Shown one piece after another: positions 36,258 to 47,615 of a DNA stretch of 64,000 nucleotides (its first letter is position 1; every line of letters starts with the position of its first letter). Where the stretch lies: the NCBI GenBank assembly GCA_029204225.1, contig CM055106.1, positions 34,876,361-34,940,360 on the forward strand, given 5' to 3'. The stretch is from Diphasiastrum complanatum (taxonomy: Eukaryota; Streptophyta; Lycopodiopsida; Lycopodiales; Lycopodiaceae). The notes beneath the pieces were generated by a model. It made no database searches. It saw nothing but the letters and a program-made list of their open reading frames with translations, and had not been told where the DNA came from. The position numbers were made by a program, and so were the translations under genes.

Positions 36258-37193
36258 TCATGAGTCATCCTTGTTGAAGGTGGAAGAGGAGAAGCTTGAT
36301 GCCATAAGAGAGCCTTCTCCATCACTTGCAATATAGTCTTCTTTCTCATTGGTGATGTTGGCTTGATTGAGTTGATTCTTCTTCTTGAAGCAAAAGGTGG
36401 CATAATGGCCTTTCTTGCCACAATAAAAGCACTTGATCATCTTCTTCTTGAGATTTGAATTAGAAGCATGAGAGGTATTCTTTTCCTCTCCATCTTGGTC
36501 TTTAGCTTTGTCATTAGAGAAGTGATGGTGTTGCTTCTTACTCCTCTCTTTGTGCTTGGCAAATAGAACTTTGCCATCATCATGATTGAGTGATAGCTTG
36601 TCCATCCTCAAGAGTTTGTACTCTTGTCTTGATTCTTCAGAAATAAGCACACTTTGAAGGGCCTCCAAACTTGGTAGCTCCTCCTTAATAGCATAGGATT
36701 GGACAAGGTTGTCATATTCATCTCTCAAGCCATTGAGAATGACTTGGACTAGCTCACTTTGATTGATTGAGTCACCAATACATGCAAGCTCCCTATGAAT
36801 ATCCTTGACTCTCAAAACATAATTAGATGCACTCTCATCACTCTTTTGACTACTTTGGAATATTTGATTTCTAAGAGTGAGGAGCCTAGAGGTGTTCTTA
36901 GCCTCATAGATGGACTTGAGACAATCCCAAGCTTCCTTGGATGTAGAACAATCACCAATCTCCCTCAATATCTCATTAGAGACATTCATCTTAATGTAGT
37001 GGAGAGCCATCCTATCTCTCTTCTTGTATTTTTGTACTTCTTGAAGGACTTGAGGCTCCTCCTCAATCCCAAGTACAATGTCCATCACATCTTGGAGTAT
37101 CAAGATGGACTCCATCCTCAACTTCCATATTGAATAATTGGAAGTAGACAATCTCTCACTTGGTTGCAACAAGTATGAAGTCATTGAAGTCAT
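36258..37193 (-). CDS. Copia gag, element C
   Basis: 311 codons from ATG at 37193. The N-terminus carries STSNYSIWKLRMESIL, the middle SKEAWDCLKSIYEAKN and the C-terminal part a complete CCHC zinc knuckle (CFYCGKKGHYATFC), all typical of Copia gag, which coats the RNA. The frame ends at TGA 36258, where a Trp codon would be expected just before the protease YIDSG motif. The gag itself is unbroken, so this part could still be made and might use proteins of related elements; this is inference. Confidence 0.85.
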   Translation of the reverse strand: MTSMTSYLLQPSERLSTSNYSIWKLRMESILILQDVMDIVLGIEEEPQVLQEVQKYKKRDRMALHYIKMNVSNEILREIGDCSTSKEAWDCLKSIYEAKNTSRLLTLRNQIFQSSQKSDESASNYVLRVKDIHRELACIGDSINQSELVQVILNGLRDEYDNLVQSYAIKEELPSLEALQSVLISEESRQEYKLLRMDKLSLNHDDGKVLFAKHKERSKKQHHHFSNDKAKDQDGEEKNTSHASNSNLKKKMIKCFYCGKKGHYATFCFKKKNQLNQANITNEKEDYIASDGEGSLMASSFSSSTFNKDDS

Positions 37194-37397
37194 GTAAAGT
37201 GGAGATAAATAAAAGTGATGAACAAAAAATGTTGCTTCTCTCTCACTATAGGATCCAATAATGGTGTGCTACCATCTCCTATGCAAGATCTTGCAACAAA
37301 CTGTGAGATGATTCTCACTAGCTATCTCAATCTCTCCAAAACTAGATCTACTTCACATCAAATGATGGAGTATGGGAAAAGTTAGGATCAAACACTC

Positions 37398-37925
37398 TTA
37401 GCACGTGTGAAATACACTAAGAAACCAAATTTGAATCACATACAATGATATTGTCTTGGCAGGTCCTTCAAAGGAGTTGGAACTTGGTGTAGGTTCCCGG
37501 TGTGGCTGTGGTAACTGGATAACAATGTCATCCAGTTTGAAATCTGTAAATTTTCGTGGAAGATCGAAAGGTGGTTCTACAAAGTTTTCTGGAACTTTGG
37601 AAATCATCTTTGTTGAGTCACTACCGGACATGGAAGCTTGGTCTGATGGTTTGGTTTCCGTCTCTTTAGACAAGGGCTTAATTGGTTGCTTAAGCTTCTC
37701 ACACATCTGTTTTTGACGGTCTGTTAATTTTGTATCGATAATTTTATTTTTTTGTAACCGAGGTTTTTGAGGTTTTTGAGTGGGCGGTGTTGTTGGCTCA
37801 CTTATCATATCGTCATCAATTGTATGCCAGACTTCGTCTGGATACACGTCCCATGTGTATACTTTGGGTTTGGGCCTATATGCTTGTGTGTTGGGTACTT
37901 TGGATTTTAGTTGGACATGAGCCAA
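37398..37925 (-). CDS. Unknown proline-rich ORF, 175 codons
   Basis: I do not recognise the family. The product is rich in Pro, Lys and Ser/Thr (PTTPPTQKPQKPRLQKNK; later PPFDLPRKFTDF) with no membrane segment or catalytic motif. It is long for this AT-rich DNA and its composition differs from chance ORFs. Its 3' end may be replaced by flank DNA of element C near 37440, so it may be truncated. It could be part of a retroelement gag or of a host gene exon. Confidence 0.35.
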   Translation of the reverse strand: MAHVQLKSKVPNTQAYRPKPKVYTWDVYPDEVWHTIDDDMISEPTTPPTQKPQKPRLQKNKIIDTKLTDRQKQMCEKLKQPIKPLSKETETKPSDQASMSGSDSTKMISKVPENFVEPPFDLPRKFTDFKLDDIVIQLPQPHREPTPSSNSFEGPAKTISLYVIQIWFLSVFHTC

Positions 37926-39954
37926 CAGCCCTGGTGACTTGATCTCTTAAGGAATTGCTTTTGGCAGATAACGTTCATAGTTCTATCACACATGTACAAA
38001 TTTGATGACGTTATGCAAGACGAGCTACAATTGCCAATAGTGTGCATTCATAAATGGAACTCAACATGTGCTCCTCCTACTATCCTATTATTGGCTTTTG
38101 GCAGAGGTCACGATAGGAGATAGGCTTTATTGCAAAAATTAACATAAAAAGAAGGAAAAATGGGCTACGAAGGGCAGTTAATACTTTAATTTGCAAGCCT
38201 ACAAACAATCAATCTTGGATATACCGCTGGTTCTAACTGGCACAATCAATACGTGAAATTGGTAAACATTTTTTTTTCTTTCTAGAAAACTAGTTATTAT
38301 TTAGAACTGTAGACATAGGGTGGGCTAATATCCGTATTGATACCCCTTTGATAACTAGCCATAAATAGAGCACAAGAGAAAAAGATAAGCTCCTCATGAT
38401 GTCCCATAGTTAGCATAATCGTAGGGGCCAAGATAATGTAAAGTTTTTATAACACAAAAATGCCTTCCTAGTTAGGGAAGAAAAGTTAAGAAAGGCTTCA
38501 ATTTGCAAGCCTAGTGAAAATCTATGTCACGCACGTGTAAAATATCGCTGGTTACAACTGGAATGCATCAGTACTTTAACTTCGTGCGCATATTTTTTTC
38601 TTCAAGAGAATTGGTTATTATTGAGAACCATACGTATAGGGTTATTTAATATCTATGGTGGTACCCATTTAATCTTAATACTCATAAATCTTAATATTTA
38701 TGAGTATTAAGATTTTTGCTCATGTTTGTAACTAGTGGGTCATGAATAAGCTTATGAAGTCTTAAATACTTGGAACTAACAACTATATTTGGCTTATAAA
38801 GAGTCATTAATTGGAATTGATGGGTATTAAAAGAGCCAAATACATGCACAACACTAGTGGGGACATTTTACATCAAGTACTCTTAAAAAATTTACAAGTA
38901 CAGAACAAGCCAATTGTTGAAATTGGCATTTCACCCCTTCCTTTTAGATTTATAATTTAAAGATGTGACTAGATTTTGGTATAAGAGTGTTTATTTAATT
39001 TGTAAAAATGATATCATGTTGTCTACCTTACAAAAATAGCAACATAAAAGTATTTGAAAAAGGAGGTCTTCCTTGCTTTTGTTCATTTGTATTCTTTTGT
39101 TTACTTGAAATCTAGTATCCACAAATATATGATTAATTTTTACTCACTCTTTGTGTGTTTAAATTATGTCATGACTCAAAGTTGCAAAGTATTATGAAGA
39201 GGGGATTTGAGGCTTTATCCCTTGCGAGGGCATCTGTTTGAGGGTTGGAGCCCGAGGGGGTTGTAATGTCTTGGGGGTTGTAATGTCTTGGGGGTTGTAA
39301 TGTCTTGCTTGGTGATTTTATCATGTAAAGCTTGATTAATTTTCGTTTTGTTATGTTGCCCCTTGGCCGAGCAAATTGTGTGATCCATAATGGCCATAAT
39401 GCCCTGTCGAACAAAACTTTTGCAAAATTGGGAGGGCCTTACAAGTTGAAAATCAACTCAACCTTAATTTAAGATTAAATTTTTCATAAAGTGGCTAGAT
39501 CTTCCCACAAACATGCCCACCTAGGTTTGATTCCATGTGATCCCAGGGTTGATATTACCAACAATTATTTTATAATCTTAAGAAGGTGATCCTAAAATAT
39601 TGAAGAGCTTTGATGCACATTGAAAGATCTAAAAATAATATTTGCAAAAGAAACAGCATGTTTTCATATTAAATCTACTCAAAAAAATATATGTCAACTT
39701 TGAGATAACATTTAAAATGATGGACCATTATCAGTGCTCACTAATGGTGAAAAAGCTTGAAACTGACCTCATAAAAAACCCACAACATTTCTATGAAATC
39801 ATAAAAGACTAAAATTTAAAATTATAGCTAAAAGTACTTGATTTTGATAGTAAAAAAGCCTAGAAATTTAAAAAATCAAGCAGTGAAATGCCTAATTCCA
39901 ACAGTTGGCCTGTTTGTATTTGTCGATTTTTTTAAGCACTGATCGTTAGTTATT
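37926..39954. other. Intergenic DNA with a local duplication
   Basis: No gene seen. A segment beginning TTGCAAGCCT at 38191 recurs in diverged form at 38503, about 312 bases on, for roughly 180 bases. The rest is AT-rich. Confidence 0.5.
39256..39306. repeat. 17-base minisatellite, three perfect units
   Basis: GGGGGTTGTAATGTCTT is repeated exactly at 39256, 39273 and 39290. Confidence 0.95.
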
Positions 39955-40589
39955 GTGATAAAATTAAAAAAAATAGATCATATTCATAGCAGTAGTGAAG
40001 CGAAAAAACATACACATGGCGTGTTGTGGTTGGTTAGGAGAAGCCTGATTGCAGGCCACAGGAGGGCCTCACAAAAACGTTTAATCTCAACCATCCATCT
40101 GCAACTGCCACGTCATGCATCTTTCATCCGAAAGCTGTTTATCTCTTGTAGCAGGTTTCACCGCTCTCGCAGCTCGGCCTGCTACCAGAGGTATCCAGCC
40201 TCCTCTTGAAGGATACCTAGTACCTAAAAAGAAAACCGATATTTTAAAAGCACCGCTTCGACCGAGATGACGACGAAGTTAAAAAATAAACACGTTCTAA
40301 GAGGAGTTGAATTTTTTTTTTAACGAGCACTTGCACGAGTCCTCTAATTCCATAAGCCAGCTAAGCGACAGGTCATTAGCCGTTGGGCAGGCGCCCTCGT
40401 ATCTTAAAGGCACCTGCGGATATAAGGGCATTTACCGTTGGATTTATACCAACGCTGGATCTGACCACATCTTCACCATTGAAAAGTGTACACGTGGCAA
40501 ATATGACAAATGGCAGGATCTAAATGGTGCGGCCCCGTCTCTATTTGCAAAGAAAATCGACGAGGCTTAAAGGCACGGGACACCTCGCC

Positions 40590-40987
40590 TCACTCATTTG
40601 GATGTGCGCCGCGTGTCACAATCTGCCACGCGGATGGTTTTGAATGGCCGATCAAGGGAGTCACCGCAAAATCTGAGCGTTCATGGCACAATCCAACGGC
40701 GCGCCATCAAGACACCAAAGTCTCCTCTTTCGTGTCTCAAAGACACGACCTGCTCCATCACCGCACCGTCAGATATCTGTACTCACGCTCAGATTCTGCC
40801 ACGTGGATTAAATTAGCCATTGAGAAGAGTCCACGTGTTGGTCTGCCACGTGGCGGAAATCGAATGGGTACAGGGAAAATATATGGTACCATTAAGCTTC
40901 ATCGATCGTCTTCCTCCCTTGGAGAGAATAGGCTGGATCGAGCTCTTTTCTTTTGGTTTGTGTTTGGATCGAGCGAAGAAATCTGCG
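40590..40987 (+). promoter_or_regulatory. Promoter and 5' UTR of the small LSWADQW gene
   Basis: Three ACGTG boxes in 60 bases (GCCACGTGGAT near 40798, TCCACGTGTTGG near 40830, GCCACGTGGCGG near 40845), with further CCACG sites near 40610. Elements of the AATCTGAGCG and ATCCAACGG type, also common in plant promoters, lie at 40665-40700. Together with the CG-rich setting this looks like a G-box-driven plant promoter. No TATA box is evident close to the start. Confidence 0.6.
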
Positions 40988-41287
40988 ATGGGATCGAAGA
41001 AGGGGAGCGGTGCTGATCAAGAGGATTCCGGTGGTCTGAGCTGGGCAGATCAGTGGGGTAACCATGATGATGCTGATAATGCAGCCTTCAAGGGCCAGGA
41101 AGGAGCAGCGGCCAATTCTGGCAACAAGAAGTTTTCCGTTTATGAAAAGAAAATGAAGGCGGCTGCTAGCACCGGGTTGGAGAAAGCGAAATCTGCTGCT
41201 TCGGTTGGGGCTCAGAAGATGAAGGCTGGAACAACCACCGGGATTCGGTGGATCAAGGATCAGTATCAGAAACGGAGCAGCAAATGA
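40988..41287 (+). CDS. Small plant-type LSWADQW protein, 99 codons
   Basis: Intronless ORF from ATG at 40988 (preceded by ATCTGCG) to TGA at 41285. It starts MGSKKGSGADQ, has the motif GGLSWADQWGN at about residues 16-26, a central Ala/Lys-rich amphipathic stretch (EKAKSAASVGAQKMKAG) and a basic end GIRWIKDQYQKRSSK. I recall short plant proteins with an LSWADQW box and a C-terminal WIK..YQK end, but of unknown function; this is from memory and was not searched. No signal peptide or membrane segment. The open frame, good composition and promoter support a real gene. The upstream overlapping frame from 40510 is a chance ORF. Confidence 0.8.
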   Translation: MGSKKGSGADQEDSGGLSWADQWGNHDDADNAAFKGQEGAAANSGNKKFSVYEKKMKAAASTGLEKAKSAASVGAQKMKAGTTTGIRWIKDQYQKRSSK

Positions 41288-41429
41288 AACCGCACTCGTT
41301 GATATTTTTTTTGTCTCGTTTTCTTGTTGTTATTGAAACTCCCCCGAATTAAAATTGTTGATGTGTTGCGGTTTCTACAAATAATGAACAAGCTCAGCTA
41401 GTGACGAATCGTTGCATGGACTTCAAGTA

Positions 41430-41585
41430 TTTTTTTAAGTCAGAAAAGCCAAGAAACAGAGACCGCAAGAACTTAGAAGTTTTTCATTTCAGAAAAGCCG
41501 AGAAACAGAGGCGGCAATGATGTAAAAGGTTTTCATGTCAGAAAAGCCAAGAAACAGAGGCGTCAGTTACATAAATAGCTTTTAT
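41430..41585. repeat. 49-base tandem repeat, three units
   Basis: TCAGAAAAGCCRAGAAACAG begins at 41440, 41489 and 41538, an exact 49-base period, with small differences. It lies 150 bases after the small gene, perhaps within or just past its 3' UTR. Confidence 0.9.
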
Positions 41586-43430
41586 TTGATTCTCTAGGGT
41601 CTCTGACTAAGATTTATCGATTTACATTATTCAGTTTGATTGTATAACTCATCAGTAATTGATAACTACGATTGACTAGATTTTCGCGATTACATAGTAC
41701 TCGTTGAAGGATTTGGTGTGGTCCATTTAATTCGAAGCGTTCGTCAGACACCAGCCAATACCACGCACCGCGAAACAAAGGCTTTCTGTTTCACCTATGC
41801 TTTTGTTTTTATTGTTTTTTTCCCCAATTGCCAACTGCAGTTAACAATCTATAATTGTTAAATAACTGCTTTAGGTTTTCGGAGTCCTGTGGATCCGTTT
41901 TTTTCGAGTCAAACGAACCTATATTCCACTCAATCGTATGTACATTCAGGACAAAATTATATATGCTAGGTGATACGCAGACACCCTTATCTTTGATTGC
42001 TCTCAACTTTTTGAATTTGATTACCTTTAAACTATTCATGCTTTGTGCTTCTTTGTGTACGTTGTTATTATGGTTTACAATTGCAACTTCTGACACGTCC
42101 CTACCTTTACCAAGATTTATATTGAGTGTCCTCGTTGGATCTCATAAGAGCCTCGGGGCATCAAACAAATCTAGGAGGTATGGAACATGGTTTTTGCAAT
42201 GATTTGAGTCAATGATTATGGTTCGGTTTGAAGAGTCCGGAACTGGTCGTTTCGCCTAAGGATGCCTCACGTTATGATAGTTCTGGAAGGAATAGAGGAA
42301 ACCAGAATATAACAAGCAAGAGCAGCAAAGAGTAGACTATAAGATGAAGCAGACAAGATGGAATTTGGAGGATATACCTATCAAACCTTGCCTGTGAGTA
42401 TTTAAATTTTACATTGTTTTATCATTATATTTCAGATCTAGACCTTGTTTTGGTTAACCCAAAAACCGGCGACATTCAGCATTTTACAGATTACTATAAT
42501 AGGTTCCATACTTACTTATCCCTTTAAATCTAGTCCGTGTAGTAAGATTGCTAGCTTTGTATACTCTGTGTGATGGCTATTTTATAAGCTTAAATCCAAA
42601 TAAAAATCAACAAATTCTTTCAGTTTTTGTATCTCTATGATTAATTAATTTCATGTGTGGAAATAAATTTATATGCAAAATTTACAAACTTCACAGCATT
42701 CAAAACCTGGATGGTTTGGTGTGTATGGTCTTTTTCTTCTAGAAGTGTTCCTTACTACTTGCAATGAATATGTGCGAAAACAAATTCTTTTTCCAGGTGC
42801 CATTTGACAAACTCCAAGCATTACATTCAGGCTTTTTGTTTTGAAATCACGTTGCTTGCCACAACCACAATGTCTGGTATGGATTAAGTCTAGAAATTTA
42901 TTTGCTATTAATACCAAGTACTGAACATTAATGAAATAGAATGGGTAGGGCTTTTCTGATTGTGCCCGGTTTATTCTTTGGTCCCAAGTTCCAGCCCCCC
43001 TTGGAAACCAAAATGGCATCATGCTGGTTTTGGCACATGGAGGGGGAGGGAGCCCATGGCAAGCCCTACCGTGAACCTTTCTTGGCGGGTTGAGCTTTGC
43101 CCATTCCATAATATGCTAGGCAGTTATTATAAATTTCAGACCACGTCTCTATCTACTTAATATTATCATGGACTCAGACACGCATGAGACACCATTTGTA
43201 ATTTTCAAATTTCTAATGATTGAAGTAGTGGTAAGCAAAGGGGAGCTTAATGTGTTCTTGTGAATTAAGCTAAGCTGCTGATGCAATTCATATTGATCAA
43301 CCTCCCCTTTGTTACTTCAAATGGCATTATTGACAAGACATTTGTTGGTAGAATCAAAGTTACAATGTACATGCTACTGTCATTAAGGGAACTTCTATTT
43401 AACCTTGCACTAATACAAACAATTTTAACA
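41586..43430. other. Intergenic DNA without recognisable genes
   Basis: Short ORFs only. A GC-rich patch at 42965-43090 codes a Pro-rich run on the minus strand, but without a family match. Confidence 0.35.
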
Positions 43431-43805
43431 TGTTTTTTTTTATTACCACAAATGCCTATTTTGCAAGGCCCTCCCTCCGGCCAAAGCGCATCTTTCGTGA
43501 AGGTGCCCCCTGTCCACCCTCGCGCCAGCCGCCCCTCCTCTCCTTGCTCATCCCCCTCTCCTCCCTACCCCTCCCTCTCTCGGTCACTCCCACCTCCCCT
43601 CCCCTCCCTCGGTCCTTCCCACCTTCTCGTCCATCTCCCATATCACTGTTCACCCTCTGCCCCCATCGTCCATTTCCCATCTCTGTTCTAAGTCCATCCT
43701 ATCGTCCTATGCCCATCTAGACTAGCTATAGGATTAGGGAGAGGAAGAGGATAGAAATCCAAGAGAGAGAGAGAGAGAATGAAGCCGGAGGGGGGGGGGG
43801 GGGGT
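43431..43805. repeat. Pyrimidine-rich tract with (GA)n and poly-G
   Basis: About 200 bases of C/T-rich sequence (43480-43690), a short GA run (43760-43780) and 15 G at 43790-43804. ORFs here are low-complexity. Confidence 0.85.
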
Positions 43806-44436
43806 TGGGGTTTGAGAACAGAAACAAAATTCCTCTTAACAAGTCAAGACCAACCATTTTAAACCCTTTATTCATAAACCAACAAGTAAAAACATACTTG
43901 AAAAGTATTCAGAGTACACATAATGCATTGTAAAGCAAAACCTATTTCAGGACATCCAGTTGGTAATTGCCACCATCCCACCTCACAAAATTGTGCAAAT
44001 TAGCACAATGAGGAAGATGTGTGTCAATGTTGAATGTCAATTGTTATCCATGTACAAAGTCAGTTCACCAACTTGACGACATGATTAAAATATAGTCCAA
44101 TCTTCCCAAACAAGCATTCTTTCTAGCGGTTAGCCAAACCATAGCTTTACCATATCAGGGCTTTTGCCATTCTGATCAGTAACGGTATTGGTCCTTATCT
44201 TTTATTTGAAAACATTCATTAAGTATTGAAAGTTAACTGCATTTATCAAACTACACATAGCAAATAGGGTAAGCTTGGACCCGTACGAAGGTATAAGGAC
44301 AATTCCATGTACATGTCTTATGCTGAATAACATGTTGTGTACTGGTGTCACAACTCTTGAGCATATATACAAGCTATAACCTTACTTATAATACGTAAAA
44401 CATAATCATGTAGTCATACTATACCTATGTCGACAT

Positions 44437-44602
<166 letters not shown>

Positions 44603-44605
<3 letters not shown>

Positions 44606-46527
44606 TATATTCTTGTGACGAAGTCATGATTTTTTCAAAACATGTGTATCCTCATGATTCACAACATGTAACAAATCTAGGTCTATGTTACAAAATGAGT
44701 TTCAACAAGCTCTAAACTAGAGTTAAACATTGCACCATAGAATAGCAGTATCTTTCGAAACCTATACGTCAATAAAGATGATCTCTACACATTAAGATAG
44801 ACTAGAAGCATAACATTCCATACTGTTGTCCTTAGTATGCTAAAGAAACATAAGCCTCTTGTATTCATACCTGAATCCACAATTCCCTAGCTTCGCGTCA
44901 AGCATATTAAGAAGTAATGTCGACGTTTCAAGTGCCAAGGATGGGGCAAAAAGCTAGATGTGAAGGACATATATCTACCTTTTAGTTGTTATGTAAAAGG
45001 AACACCATAATTATGTATATGCATTATTGAAAGTTTTCACAACACAAAATGCAAGTAAACGGATGATGATTCATCGTTGTCCAACCAGCGATGGCTACTT
45101 TCAGGTGTATGCAAGCACAAATACAAGAAATACAAACTGATGTGTTGTGATCCAGCGCACTATAGTAGAGGATGTGCATCATTGCAGATGCTTACGAACT
45201 TAGCATAAATGCTTAAGAGACCATTCATTACATAGTCCACATGAGTCTTATGCAAAACACACTTTTTTAGCACAAATTGAAGCGCCCTTCCATCGTTGGA
45301 ATAGTGCTGGAACAACAAACTAAAATCTGTAAAATTTTCAACAAGTGCACGCCCACTTGCAAACACACATTGATGCTAAAAAAATGGATTTACAACCATT
45401 AAGAGGCCGCACTCCAGCACTCGCATTCCAGCACTAGATTTTCTACTTAGTTTATACAATCAATATGAGTAAAATGCATGCCTTCATTTGCTGTAGAGAT
45501 GGCTATTCATCATAAAACATAAAGCATCATTATGCAAAACGAAAGTAATATAAATCACTTAAAAGTTGATGAACAATCATTGTCTATGAGCATCCGGATG
45601 GGTGCTGAATGTTCAAGCCTCTTTTGATAGAGAAGAGAGGAGGAAGAAGAAGAAGAAGAAGAAGACGATGAGTGGTGGTAGTAATGCATTTGGTCACACT
45701 TATATAATCAAGAATTTTCTCTATGTAAGAAGATAAGGTTGTGTAGAAATAGCTATCTAGTAGCTTGTGAAGGAAGCAGTTGCTCCTATCCGTAGAATGG
45801 TTTTGGATTAATCTTGATCGTCGGAAATAAACCATGTGAAATTGGGATGAGGAGCCTATCCTAAACTCTTCAAGAAGTGTTTGGGAAGGCTGGTGGTGAC
45901 CAAATATTGAAGTTGGCGAGGGTTCTGATGGCAAATTCCTATATTTGGTGTCTAAGAACCTTCGCCAAAGACTGTACACTCAGTATTAATCTTCGCCGAC
46001 CTCCAAGATGGCTCTAATGCTGAAAATGAAGCTGAGCGAAGGTTGTCTGGGGTGTTTTGGGCTACTGTGAGATTCTAGACATTTTTTTACAAAGGTTTTT
46101 TTTTCATTTTTCTAGCTGTTTTTTGGCAATTTTGGCAAACTGGCTGGGAAATAACCTTCGCGTGACTAGTTGTAGGTACTGATGATGTGGGAAAATGTAC
46201 TGCCAGATGGGCGAAGGTTGGTTTGAGCAGATCCGAAAGTTATGAGGTCTGATAGGTGTTTTTTGGCTCTTTTCTGGACAGTTTGTCAAAACTACATGGT
46301 TTTTTCTGATTTTACTGATTTTTAGAATCTATAGAAGGGATAGGGTGCTGGGATCTGATGTTTCTCACCTCTAAATCTCTCTCCACAGATTATACAAGCA
46401 ACAAATCATGAAAAAACAACAAATCTAACCTCTACTCCACAATAAACTAGCCTCCACACATCCATTCCACAAGCAAAAATCACAAGATGAATGCATGCAA
46501 GCTAAAAAGCAAGAAAATGCTAATCTA
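44603..46527. other. Region left of the tRNA-Asp primer site
   Basis: This would be the internal region of the minus-strand element whose primer site is at 46528, but I see no gag or pol. ORFs such as 45979-45584 (minus) lack family motifs. A GAA run lies near 45640-45665. The element may be non-autonomous or cut short. Confidence 0.4.
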
Positions 46528-46546
46528 TTCCCCGGCAACGACGCCA
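46528..46546 (-). other. Primer binding site matching tRNA-Asp
   Basis: The plus strand reads TTCCCCGGCAACGACGCCA. Except for one base this equals the 3' end of plant tRNA-Asp(GUC) including the added CCA. On the minus strand it is therefore a primer site for an LTR retrotransposon. The LTR begins six bases away at 46553. Confidence 0.75.
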
Positions 46547-46552
46547 AAAATT

Positions 46553-46823
46553 TGTAGCGGCCTTGGTTCACCTGTCACGCATAGATTCGTTCCCAAGGGA
46601 ATAGTGCTTCCCTTGCGAAGTTAGCTTGCAAATCCTACTCCAACCACACCTAGATTAACCACATCTAACTATCCACCCTACTTTAACCACAAACATGAGA
46701 AGGAAGAATAGATTACAATAGGGGAGGTGCTTACATCCTATCCTCTATACTCTCTTAGAAATCATTAACAACATGCAAGTAGAGAGAAGATGCAAACGGA
46801 AAGCAAATACAAAATGCAAAAAC

Positions 46824-46905
<82 letters not shown>

Positions 46906-47229
46906 CAAGGATGTTTAAATCTCATTTGGGCATAATCTCCTCCTCCTATTGAACATGGAAATATGGTAAAAAGGGTGCCTTTTTATGGATAGGGAAGGCC
47001 CTTGCCCCTTTCTCCTATTGGTTAATTACAATGGCAAGGATCCTAATCCAAGCCTCCTAAACTAACACAAAATGAATCTAGTGGTTCTTTAAGAAAGCAC
47101 AAGGGCACTCACATGATTCATGTGAGTTCTAATTTGGGCCCTTTTAGCTTTTTTATTAACAACTTGACTTAGGGCCTCTAATGTTATTTTAGAGTTTTAG
47201 GCCCCTAGTCACTTATTCCTAATTCTACA
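46553..47229 (-). repeat. LTR of a tRNA-Asp-primed retroelement
   Basis: About 677 bases from TGTAG to CTACA, which are inverted ends with TG...CA. It lies on the LTR side of the primer site, so it is the 5' LTR of a minus-strand element. It contains a long GA tract (46825-46903). The far end could also be 47238, where CTACA occurs again. The partner LTR was not found in the window. Confidence 0.6.
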
Positions 47230-47565
47230 AGTTCTACAAAACCAAATTGCGTGTTCATTGGGTTGTGCTCATACACGCAGGAAGCCAGTGCCCTTGCACT
47301 TATTACTCTACATGTAGTGTACTGTGGCGGGCCCACTTGGTAAACTTAGCCAGTAGTACTTTTGTGGTGGGACCCACTAAGTGCCCAACAAAATCTTTGG
47401 ACTTAGGTACCCACTTATACCTAAGATGTGCGAGTTTAGTAAGTCTGAAAGCTAAACGAATCAGTTTATTCACAATTGTCTTTAAATCATCAGGTCCATC
47501 AAGAAGTATATTTTCATGGCATTTAGAGATATCTGTAGGCTGTAGGATATATCTATATATATATA

Positions 47566-47615
<50 letters not shown>

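Larger units (their letters stand above)
34620..37193 (-). mobile_element. Reversed, internally deleted Copia element C (gag-pol)
   Basis: A Copia-type gag-pol in one frame from ATG at 37193 to about 34620, 858 codons with a single in-frame TGA at 36258-36260. Gag and the protease site are well kept, but integrase, reverse transcriptase and RNase H survive only as short pieces. The element is not autonomous. A possible primer site (TGGTAGCACACC on the minus strand, near 37272) is only a partial match to the iMet type, and no paired LTRs could be fixed. Confidence 0.8.

Noticed and set aside
35476-37133. Plus-strand ORFs over element C
   Set aside because: They lie antisense to the clear Copia gag-pol frame and carry no motifs.
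40510-41016. 168-codon ORF upstream of and overlapping the small gene
   Set aside because: It runs through the G-box promoter and 5' UTR in another frame, and its composition looks random.
43281-43720. Pro/Ser-rich ORFs of 96-136 codons
   Set aside because: They are translations of a pyrimidine-rich tract, open in several frames at once.
46528-46600. A tRNA-Asp gene
   Set aside because: Only the last 19 bases match, the CCA is encoded and no cloverleaf precedes it. A primer binding site explains it better.
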